Part shown: piece by piece, positions 48,095 to 54,284 of the stretch | Layout of the letters: the number at the start of each line of letters is the position of its first letter | Numbering within the stretch: position 1 is the first letter of the stretch | NCBI GenBank assembly: GCA_900554545.1 | Contig: USHW01000012.1 | Span: 1-54,284 of the forward strand | Length of the DNA stretch: 54,284 nucleotides | Origin: an uncultured Prevotella sp. | GTDB taxonomy: Bacteria > Bacteroidota > Bacteroidia > Bacteroidales > Bacteroidaceae | Reading direction: 5' to 3' | Notes under the pieces: model-generated | Told to the model about the DNA's origin: nothing | What the model saw: only the letters and a program-made list of their open reading frames with translations | Database searches by the model: none | Translations under genes and position numbers: made by a program

Positions 48095-49054
48095 ATGAAA
48101 ATATCGGTGCTTGTTCCCGTCTACGGGGTGGAGAAATATATCGCGCGGTGCGCCGAATCGCTGTTCGGCCAGACGTACAGCGACCTGGAGTTTGTCTTTG
48201 TTGACGACTGTACGCCTGACCGTTCCATCGCCGTTCTGCATGAAGTGATGGAGCGTTGGCCGCAGCGTGCGGCTCAGGTTCGCATACTTCGCAACGACCG
48301 CAACAGCGGCGTAGGCTACGTGCGCCAGCGTCTCATCGACGAAAGCACGGGCGACTGTCTTACGTTTGTTGACAGTGACGACTATCTGCCGCCGCGGGCT
48401 ATCGAGCTTCTGGCGGAAGAAATGGAGCGTTCGGGTGCCGATATTGTTGACGGGGCGTGGCAGAGTGTGACGCTGCAGGGTGTTTCTGAAGTCTGCCCCT
48501 CTTATAAAGTGCCTGACGGCGGACGGTATCTTGCGCTCATGCTGTGCCAGAACATCGTGCCGCACCGCATGTGGGGGCGGTTGTTCAGGCGCGGTGTGTT
48601 CGTTGACAACGGCATCCGTCTTGTGCCGGGCATCGACCTTGCCGAGGACTATACAGTGATGACGCGCCTTCTGTTTTATGCCAGCCGCTCGGCAATAGCC
48701 GACCCCGTGTACTTTTACAGGGAAGACAATGCCGCCTCGTACACCCACACCGCCTCGCTGCGCCATCTGCGTTCGTATCTTAAGGCGTGCCGGGTGGTGC
48801 TCGATTTCTTCACCGCGAACGATGCGGCAGGCCGTTACCGCGTGCCGTTGCAGCTGGGAATGGTCAACGCCTTGCGCATAGTACGCCGTTCGGGTTACGG
48901 CTTCGCACTTGCCGACGAGTTGCTCGGCTACCGTCCGCAGGGCTTTGTTTTCCGACTGATGTCGGCTCTTTTCCGCGGCAGATGCCCGTATCGCGTGGCT
49001 GAAGTGTCTTATCTTTTGGCAAGAAAGATATATGTGTCGTTGCTGAAAATGTAA
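48095..49054 (+). CDS. glycosyltransferase family 2
   Basis: 319 residues with the GT-A fold. N-terminus MKISVLVPVYGVEKYIARCAESL, FVFVDDCTPDRSI, and the metal motif FVDSDDYLPPRAIELL, all standard for GT2 enzymes that add sugars to surface polysaccharide. A C-terminal helical part (about 215-319) carries GT2-typical YTHTASLRHLRSYLK. No membrane helix, so it likely acts at the inner face of the membrane. Last plus-strand gene of the window; converges on the GT8 gene. Confidence 0.93.
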   Translation: MKISVLVPVYGVEKYIARCAESLFGQTYSDLEFVFVDDCTPDRSIAVLHEVMERWPQRAAQVRILRNDRNSGVGYVRQRLIDESTGDCLTFVDSDDYLPPRAIELLAEEMERSGADIVDGAWQSVTLQGVSEVCPSYKVPDGGRYLALMLCQNIVPHRMWGRLFRRGVFVDNGIRLVPGIDLAEDYTVMTRLLFYASRSAIADPVYFYREDNAASYTHTASLRHLRSYLKACRVVLDFFTANDAAGRYRVPLQLGMVNALRIVRRSGYGFALADELLGYRPQGFVFRLMSALFRGRCPYRVAEVSYLLARKIYVSLLKM

Positions 49055-49087
49055 CCTGTTGGTTCCCAGTACTTTATAAAATGTATT

Positions 49088-49172
49088 GCAAAAGGTGGCC
49101 TTTTGCCTTCTAAAAGGCCACCTTTTGCATGCCCGTTTGCCGTCTTTTGCAGTGCGAAAGGCGGTCTTTTGC
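49088..49172. repeat. family B palindrome array
   Basis: CAAAAGGTGGCCTTTTG, TAAAAGGCCACCTTTTG, TTGCCGTCTTTTGC and GAAAGGCGGTCTTTTGC. The first two are reverse complements. The spacer also has GCCGGCA...TGCCGGC at 49182-49202. The pair may end both converging transcripts. Confidence 0.75.
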
Positions 49173-49267
49173 ATGCCGCTTGCCGGCAACCTGCCTGCCG
49201 GCCGATTATGCCATGCTGTTGCGAAAGTATTTGTATGGCTGATGTTCAGGCTTTGTGCGACGGCGTG

Positions 49268-50233
49268 TCAGTCAAGTACGGCGTCCTTCCTGAACTTGTA
49301 TGCCACAAGGTTTTCACGCTTGAAGAAGCCCGTGTCGATAAGGATTTTTATCAGCCTGTGCTTCATTCTCGTCTTCAGCGAGTCCCCGTGCGCCATCTTC
49401 ATGCCGCGCCACGGTGTCTTGTCACGGTATTTCAGGAACTCGGCGCGGTACGGATGGATGCAGTCGCACTGCCACGGCTTAGGCCCGGTTACGTAGTGTA
49501 TGATGACGGGATTGGTCAGCGCGGCGTCTATTTCGCTGATTATGTCGTAGGTAAGGTTGACGTAGCGGTGCTCGAAAAGGTAGTCGTTCTGGAAGTTGTA
49601 CTTGGCGTCGAGCCGCTTCTTGCATGTTCGGAATACGTAGTTCAATATGTCCTGGTCATGGCACCGCAGGCGTTCGGGGTGCTCGCGCGCTATCTTCAGG
49701 AAATCTTTTTTAGAGTTGTTGGCGCGCCAGTATTCAAGGTTTATCACCAGAACGCCGGCGTTGAAGTAGCCGAGATGTTGCGGATATAGCAGGCGGTTGT
49801 AGTGCTCCACGCCGTTGTTGCCCGTGTCTGGCGCTCCGGCGATGGCATATCCGTCCATCGGAGTTTCCCAAAGTTCCTTCAGGCTGCCGCGTACTATCAG
49901 GTCGCCGTCAAGGTATATCACCCTGGTTATGCTCTCCGGGAGTATGTCGGCAAGGAAAAGCCGGTAATATGTTGCCAGCGAAGATATGTGCGCCGACTGC
50001 CCTTCGCGTCCTATCGGGAAGTCGGCCATGTCGGCGTTGTCAATGTGGTGGAACTCGATTTCCTTGCCGTAGCCCTTTACTATGCCTTCAAGCGCAGCCT
50101 TGTTGGCGTCGGTAATGTCGGCGCTCAGCACGTGGAAGCGCACTTGTTCGCCGCGGTTGTTCTCGCATAGCGAGCACATCATCACTCCCGTAGGCATCAC
50201 GTAATTGTTGTCGGTGCTGCAAACTATTTCCAT
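49268..50233 (-). CDS. glycosyltransferase family 8
   Basis: 321 residues of the LPS galactosyl/glucosyltransferase group (GT8). IVCSTDNNYVMPTGVMMCSL, VIYLDGDLIV with the DxD metal site, GYFNAGVLVINLEYWR, CHDQDILNYVF and IIHYVTGPKPWQ are present. The C-terminal basic amphipathic stretch SLKTRMKHRLIKILIDTGFFKR fits membrane-surface association. Start at 50233 overlaps the end of the pyruvyl transferase gene by 10 bases. Last gene of a four-gene minus-strand operon. Confidence 0.93.
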   Translation of the reverse strand: MEIVCSTDNNYVMPTGVMMCSLCENNRGEQVRFHVLSADITDANKAALEGIVKGYGKEIEFHHIDNADMADFPIGREGQSAHISSLATYYRLFLADILPESITRVIYLDGDLIVRGSLKELWETPMDGYAIAGAPDTGNNGVEHYNRLLYPQHLGYFNAGVLVINLEYWRANNSKKDFLKIAREHPERLRCHDQDILNYVFRTCKKRLDAKYNFQNDYLFEHRYVNLTYDIISEIDAALTNPVIIHYVTGPKPWQCDCIHPYRAEFLKYRDKTPWRGMKMAHGDSLKTRMKHRLIKILIDTGFFKRENLVAYKFRKDAVLD

Positions 50234-51384
50234 GTCAGTGTATTGTTTGTGTTTTCCATCTGGCGTTTTAGCCACAGTCTTGACGCGTCAACCTGCTTTT
50301 CTAACAGCATGTTGACACGGCTGAAGTCAATCCTTTTTCCTTCGACGGCCGTGATTTCCGTTATAAAGCGGTTTGTCAGGCCTATTGAGTTGAGGAAGTC
50401 GGTCATGCGTGAAGAATTGCCGTGCCCTTTCATCGGGAAGATGTAGAAGTCACGTTCGAAGATTGTGCTGAAAGCGGCGGCGTGGAACGACGATGCCAGC
50501 ACATGCCTTGCACGGCGTATGTAGCCGAGAAATTCAGCCGGACCGGCGTTGCTTACGTTCCTGTCGGCATAGCTTAGCGAGCCTTTGTCGTTGACGGCCA
50601 CGATGCGTAAGCCTTCCGTTTGGGCGAAATGCCGCGCCAAAGCTTCTATGTTGGGGTCGTTGTGCAGGAAGTCATACACCAGCACATAGTCCTCTGTTTC
50701 GGGGTCAACGGATATGTTGTTCCATGTCTCCCGGCTTAAAAGGAACACGGGGTCAACTACCTGTACGGCGTCATAGCCCATGCTCCGGGCTATCTCCACA
50801 CCCGTCTTTTCCCTGACAGACAAGGCGCGGAAGTTGGCGAGCCTGGGCTTGATGAACTGCCGTTCGCCGTCCGTAATGTCGCTTTTGCCGAAGCTGGCGG
50901 CGTATGAAATGCAGCGCGGAGGATTGTTTACGAAGGCGCAATAGTAAGCAGGGTCAAGTCCGTTGCCGTAATACGGGTTCCAGATTTGGTCGCTCCCGGC
51001 GATGTACAGGTCGGCCTTCATGTCGCCGTCGGCAGCCACTCCCTGTTCCAGTTCGCCGTTGTTTCGGTACGTCCGGGCGGTGGTTGCAAGGCGTTCGGCC
51101 TTGAACCTTTCGAAAGCCCGCCGCCTTCCCTGGAACCGCAGCTCCTTCCTGTTCTGCCAGAAAGCCATGAGCGGTTTAAGCCACGGTGCGTATCTGCCAA
51201 CCGTGGCGGCGTGTCCTGAATTGTAGAACGTGCCGAGCGAGTGGCATGGGGGCTTGTATTCGGGCAAGTAGTCGATTATTTTCACGTCATGCCCGCAGCC
51301 CTTGATGAAGCTCATCAGCGCGTAAGCCTGCAGCGATGCGCCGTAATTGCCTACGTCGTGGCACGTTATTGTCCTGACTTTCAT
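50224..51384 (-). CDS. polysaccharide pyruvyl transferase family protein
   Basis: 386 residues, family of CsaB/WcaK-type enzymes that add ketal pyruvate from PEP to glycan sugars. ITCHDVGNYGASLQAYALMSFI at the start, LYIAGSDQIWNPYYGNGLDP, SYAASFG, LSVREKTGVEIARSMGYDAVQVVDPVFLL and HVLASSFHAAAFSTIF fit the family, whose members use a GT-B-like fold. The start codon directly abuts the stop of the FrhB-like gene upstream, and its end overlaps the GT8 gene. Confidence 0.93.
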   Translation of the reverse strand: MKVRTITCHDVGNYGASLQAYALMSFIKGCGHDVKIIDYLPEYKPPCHSLGTFYNSGHAATVGRYAPWLKPLMAFWQNRKELRFQGRRRAFERFKAERLATTARTYRNNGELEQGVAADGDMKADLYIAGSDQIWNPYYGNGLDPAYYCAFVNNPPRCISYAASFGKSDITDGERQFIKPRLANFRALSVREKTGVEIARSMGYDAVQVVDPVFLLSRETWNNISVDPETEDYVLVYDFLHNDPNIEALARHFAQTEGLRIVAVNDKGSLSYADRNVSNAGPAEFLGYIRRARHVLASSFHAAAFSTIFERDFYIFPMKGHGNSSRMTDFLNSIGLTNRFITEITAVEGKRIDFSRVNMLLEKQVDASRLWLKRQMENTNNTLTWK

Positions 51385-52608
51385 TTATCTTTTGCGTCTT
51401 AATATCCGTTTCATCACAATGTTTCTCATCATCCGCAACGGGTGGCGGAACGGGTAACTTAGCTTCATCATGCGGTCGTGGCGCTCCAGTACGGCGGTCA
51501 TGTCGGCGATGGTTGCATTCTTGTCGCGCATCATTTTCCCGAGAATTGCGTACCGCCTGTCGCGTTTCGGCGATGTCTTCATCTGTCCTTCGGCCACCGT
51601 CTCAAATGGTAACGTCGTAAGTTCGCAGCCGCTTTGTTCTACGGCGGCGCGCCCTTTGTCGGTGAATACGGCTACAGCCGTGACCCCGTTCTCGTCATCC
51701 GCATAGGTCTTTCCCCACAAGTCGCCTATTCGGATGTCGGCGCTTGAGCGTTCATATTTGAATTTGCACTTGTCGTAACACGCCTTGCCGAGGCACTGGT
51801 CGCAAAGGAACAGGCGGAAAAAGCCGTCGCCTTGCGACAGTCTTGTGCATGAGCTGACGGCTGTCATGCCGTCTTTCACATTGCGGTTGGTGTCAAGCCG
51901 CCCCTCAGAAGGCATCTCCCCGTCCACCGACATGGCCCAGGAATCGTGCCATCCGGCGGCCTTGTCGCGCCAGGATACGGCTGTCACACGCTGCCATCCG
52001 CGTGTTTTCTCGCTTATGTATTTGTCAAGCAGCAGCATTGACGGCACGCCGTGGCAGAAGAAGTCCATGAGGATGAAGCCGTCTTCGGCCTTCGCCAGGC
52101 GCAGCCAACGGCGGAAAGAGTCTATCTGGCACGGTGTTCCTGTGACGAGCCATTTGCCTTTCCTCCCGACAGAACGGAACCCGTCAACGGTGTAGCTCTG
52201 TATGTATTTGCTGCCTGCGGTGGCTTTCAGCCCGTCGGCCGTTGACGCAATGTAATGCTTGGCGCGGTGTTCGGCTGCGTCATATTTCACTCCGCACACC
52301 TTGTAACCTTTGCCAATCAGGCTACGCCCTATTTCGAATGCAGCGCCTCCCGACGAGCACAGCCGCCTCACAGCCGGTTCGCGGCTCCATGCGGCATAGC
52401 TTTCCAGCACTTTGTTGGGGGCGGACAGCCTGTCGTCCCTGAATGAACATACCCTCACGCATACGCCGCAGTCTATGCAACTGGCGGTGTCAGTGGTTTC
52501 CGGTTCGTAGAAACCGTCGCCGCCAAGTTTCATGTCTATGATGCCTTTGGGGCACGCCACGGCGCACACTCCGCATCCGTAGCAGCCTTTTGTGCCGGAT
52601 ATGTTCAT
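51385..52608 (-). CDS. FrhB/FdhB-like iron-sulfur protein in a polysaccharide operon
   Basis: 407 residues of the coenzyme F420 hydrogenase/dehydrogenase beta-subunit family. Two [4Fe-4S] clusters at the N-terminus: GCYGCGVCAVACPKG (9-23) and SCIDCGVCVRVCS. The core has SSGGAAFEIGRSLI, VCGVKYD, GTPCQIDSFRRWL and DKCKFKYERSSADIRIGDLWG. In Bacteroidetes this protein regularly accompanies pyruvyl transferases in capsule loci; its reaction there is unknown, perhaps a reductive step on the sugar or donor. It overlaps the flippase gene by 4 bases and abuts the pyruvyl transferase gene. Confidence 0.92.
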   Translation of the reverse strand: MNISGTKGCYGCGVCAVACPKGIIDMKLGGDGFYEPETTDTASCIDCGVCVRVCSFRDDRLSAPNKVLESYAAWSREPAVRRLCSSGGAAFEIGRSLIGKGYKVCGVKYDAAEHRAKHYIASTADGLKATAGSKYIQSYTVDGFRSVGRKGKWLVTGTPCQIDSFRRWLRLAKAEDGFILMDFFCHGVPSMLLLDKYISEKTRGWQRVTAVSWRDKAAGWHDSWAMSVDGEMPSEGRLDTNRNVKDGMTAVSSCTRLSQGDGFFRLFLCDQCLGKACYDKCKFKYERSSADIRIGDLWGKTYADDENGVTAVAVFTDKGRAAVEQSGCELTTLPFETVAEGQMKTSPKRDRRYAILGKMMRDKNATIADMTAVLERHDRMMKLSYPFRHPLRMMRNIVMKRILRRKR

Positions 52609-54152
52609 TTTGTTTTGCGTTTCTTTAGTTTATTGAGCAGTCTTGCGGCCTTGCCGCGCACGAACTGCTTTTCGGCTTTTTCCATCCCCAAGGCGTAGCT
52701 GAAGCCGGTAGTTGACAGGGCTGACGCGGCGCATACGGCGAAAAATCCGCTCCATCCGTTGTCCATGACGGCGTAAACCGCAAGCGAGACGGCGGCCGAA
52801 AGCACCGTGACAAGCAGCACGCGCAGTGACACTTCGTGCAAAAAGCGTGCCATGGGGAAGCCTATTGTGCGGCGCAGTAGAAGCTGGCGGGCGAAGTGGC
52901 ATGCCACCGACATTGCCGCGCCTACCCACAGGGCGGCCTGCGGCTGGCATCCGGCCTTGAAGCAAAGATAGGCCACGGGCAGCGTGAGCAGCGACAGTCC
53001 GCCTACTACAATCTGGTAGTCGCGCACCTTGCCTGAGGCGTGCATGGCCGTGATTAGCGGAGTTGAGAGCGAGTCGATGAGCGTTGTCAGCAGCACGATG
53101 CGCAGGAATATCACCGTATGTTCCGGCACTTCTTTCAGCCAGAGGTCGAGGATGAACGGCGCTTCGAGCGCCACCGGGAGCGAGAGGGTTAGCAGCAGCA
53201 GGTATGAGAACTTGCTTCCGCGGAACACGAGCTTGAACATGTCGTCCTTCTCTCCGGCCGCATACGATTTGATTATCTGCGGATTCATGGCAACCTGGAA
53301 GTTCGACGCGAAGCCGGATATGGCGTTCATCGCCTGGTAAGCCACTCCGCGGGCCGCGTTTACCGCGCTTCCGAAGAATATGTTGAGCACCACGTTGATA
53401 CCCTGTTCCTTGCCGACGCCGGCCAGGGCGCCTATGAGGTTCCATCCGAGGAACGACACCATGCTTCCGGCACGCTTCCTGTCCCACGTCAGGTCGCAGC
53501 GGCACAGGGGGAAATTCCTCCTGCAATATTGCCCGTAAATCAGCCTGATTGACACCGCTATGGCTGCAAGCAGGGCCGCATATACCACGAGCTTGTCGTA
53601 AGTGGTGAGCGTGATTAGGTAGACAACGGCGAGTTTCAGCGTCACGTCCACGATGCTTACGTATGCAAACGCCTTCATCCGCTCGTAGGCTATTATCGCA
53701 GCGTTGTAGGGAACGCTTGCAACGTCGATTGCAAACGTGAGCAGCGACAGCTGGTACACCCAGTTGGCGGCAGCATACCTGTCGGGCGGAAAGTTCATGT
53801 ACGTGTTCAGGAACCATACGCCCACGGCCTCGCCGGCAACTATTATTATGCCGGCGAGCATGGCGTGGATTAGCACCGCCGTTGAGAACGTGCGCCTAAC
53901 GTCGCCTTCGCCGCCCTTGCCAATCTCTACGGAAAGGAACCGTTGCGTGGCCGACGCCATCGCTCCGCTGACAAACGAGAACATCATCACAAGGCCGCCG
54001 ACAACATTGTATATGCCGAAGTCGGTCATACCGAGCACGTGGAGCACCACGCGCGACGTGTAGAAACTTACCGCCATGGTGAACAGCATCCTCGCATAAA
54101 GCACGAGAGTGTTCTTGGCAATGCGCTTGTTGTTCTCGAATTTACCCGACAT
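52605..54152 (-). CDS. oligosaccharide flippase (Wzx/MATE-like)
   Basis: 515-residue membrane protein with about 12-14 helices; transports lipid-linked repeat units across the inner membrane. NTLVLYARMLFTMAVSFYTSRVVLHVLGMTDFGIYNVVGG at the N-terminus, FASNFQVAMNPQIIKSYAAGEKD and LFLRIVLLTTLIDSLSTPLI-like segments fit the polysaccharide export branch of the MOP superfamily. First gene of the minus-strand operon, with a -7 box just upstream; the ATGA overlap leads into the FrhB-like gene. Confidence 0.93.
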   Translation of the reverse strand: MSGKFENNKRIAKNTLVLYARMLFTMAVSFYTSRVVLHVLGMTDFGIYNVVGGLVMMFSFVSGAMASATQRFLSVEIGKGGEGDVRRTFSTAVLIHAMLAGIIIVAGEAVGVWFLNTYMNFPPDRYAAANWVYQLSLLTFAIDVASVPYNAAIIAYERMKAFAYVSIVDVTLKLAVVYLITLTTYDKLVVYAALLAAIAVSIRLIYGQYCRRNFPLCRCDLTWDRKRAGSMVSFLGWNLIGALAGVGKEQGINVVLNIFFGSAVNAARGVAYQAMNAISGFASNFQVAMNPQIIKSYAAGEKDDMFKLVFRGSKFSYLLLLTLSLPVALEAPFILDLWLKEVPEHTVIFLRIVLLTTLIDSLSTPLITAMHASGKVRDYQIVVGGLSLLTLPVAYLCFKAGCQPQAALWVGAAMSVACHFARQLLLRRTIGFPMARFLHEVSLRVLLVTVLSAAVSLAVYAVMDNGWSGFFAVCAASALSTTGFSYALGMEKAEKQFVRGKAARLLNKLKKRKTK

Positions 54153-54159
54153 TTAGATG

Positions 54160-54167
54160 CAAATATA
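54160..54167 (-). promoter_or_regulatory. -7 box for the flippase operon
   Basis: TATATTTG on the minus strand, 8 bases before the start codon, giving a very short leader. The -33 region is unclear. Confidence 0.5.
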
Positions 54168-54219
54168 CTGCTTTTCCACGAACTTTGCGCTTTTTTGCAG
54201 GATAAAATTCAGTTTGCCG

Positions 54220-54248
54220 GGCCGCTGCCGGCCTGCCCGGTAGCGGCC
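54220..54248. repeat. GC-rich hairpin at window end
   Basis: GGCCGCTGCCGG pairs with CCGGTAGCGGCC around CCTGC, with one G-T pair. It lies upstream of the flippase promoter, perhaps as terminator of an unseen neighbour or another repeat. Confidence 0.55.
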
Positions 54249-54284
54249 TGCCGCCGGTTGTGGGGGCACTCTTTGTAGTACCTC

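Noticed and set aside
47975..49189. 404-codon minus-strand frame opposite the GT2 gene
   Set aside because: Shadow of the GT2 gene and of a family B array; the GT2 frame has all expected motifs.
52630..53817. 395-codon minus-strand frame overlapping the flippase gene
   Set aside because: Arg/Pro-rich shadow in another frame of the flippase; no membrane helices or motif.

Overview
The window reads as chromosomal DNA of a gut-type Bacteroidales bacterium, most likely a member of the Prevotellaceae or a close relative. The evidence is Bacteroidetes-type promoters (TTTG, about 19-20 bases, then TANNTTTG), almost no Shine-Dalgarno sites, lipoproteins with an acidic run after the lipobox cysteine, a protein with a type IX-like C-terminal sorting domain, Sus-type starch enzymes and conserved Bacteroidales gene blocks. 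No species can be named from the sequence alone. No phage, plasmid, CRISPR or rRNA genes were seen.

Layout. 0.5-3.9 kb: pyrE, a small SRPBCC protein, argH and a lipoprotein with a Rieske-like cysteine pattern. 3.9-8.4 kb: tRNA-Gly and tRNA-Leu, directly followed by an OmpA/TPR lipoprotein, a thioredoxin-fold lipoprotein without redox cysteines, and a YifB/ComM ATPase. 8.6-10.2 kb (minus): rbfA and an FtsX/LolE-type permease. 11-12.5 kb: a PAP2 phosphatase and a small lipoprotein. 12.7-22.3 kb: four starch/maltodextrin enzymes (MalQ with starch-binding domains, GH97 SusB type, type I pullulanase, SusA-type neopullulanase) with no SusC/D/E/F transport genes. 22.5-30.6 kb: secreted proteins of unknown function, including a GLUG-repeat protein and a TIM-barrel-like lipoprotein translationally overlapping a 734-residue secreted protein. 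30.7-36.7 kb (minus): tsaB, a DUF4290 protein, murA, rimM, dxr and rseP. 36.8-39.1 kb: yicC, gmk and nadD. 39.2-40.1 kb: a REP-associated tyrosine transposase (RAYT) unit. 40.3-54.2 kb: a cell-surface glycan region with a sulfatase-fold phosphoethanolamine-type transferase, two overlapping acyltransferases, a UbiA prenyltransferase of the decaprenyl-phosphoribose type with a HAD phosphatase, a large membrane protein, a GT2, and a minus-strand operon of a flippase, an FrhB-like iron-sulfur protein, a pyruvyl transferase and a GT8.

The most unusual aspect is the spacers. Nearly every gap longer than about 90 bases is filled by one or more of at least seven families of self-complementary repeats. 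They include arrays of AAAAGGCCGTCTTTT-like palindromes, 40-60 bp inverted repeats built of AAGTTAAAG units, long hairpins with the core ATTCCGCG, GACAAG-rich repeats and CCCTCCCTTCGGGAGGG-type repeats. Arms within a copy match almost perfectly while copies differ from each other, which suggests selection on the hairpin or local copying. Repeats also enter coding sequence: one appears as an in-frame insertion in the transferase gene at 40.8 kb, and others form the C-terminal tails of MurA and the 734-residue protein.

The RAYT gene is flanked by inverted pairs of GGATTGCAAATCC hairpins and, outside these, by 56-bp direct repeats (54 of 56 identical) that contain the intergenic repeat. This is the best candidate in the window for an active or recently active system that shapes the spacers, although a link between the RAYT and the other families is inference. 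Starts were moved downstream from the longest reading frame wherever a repeat supplies the upstream codons.
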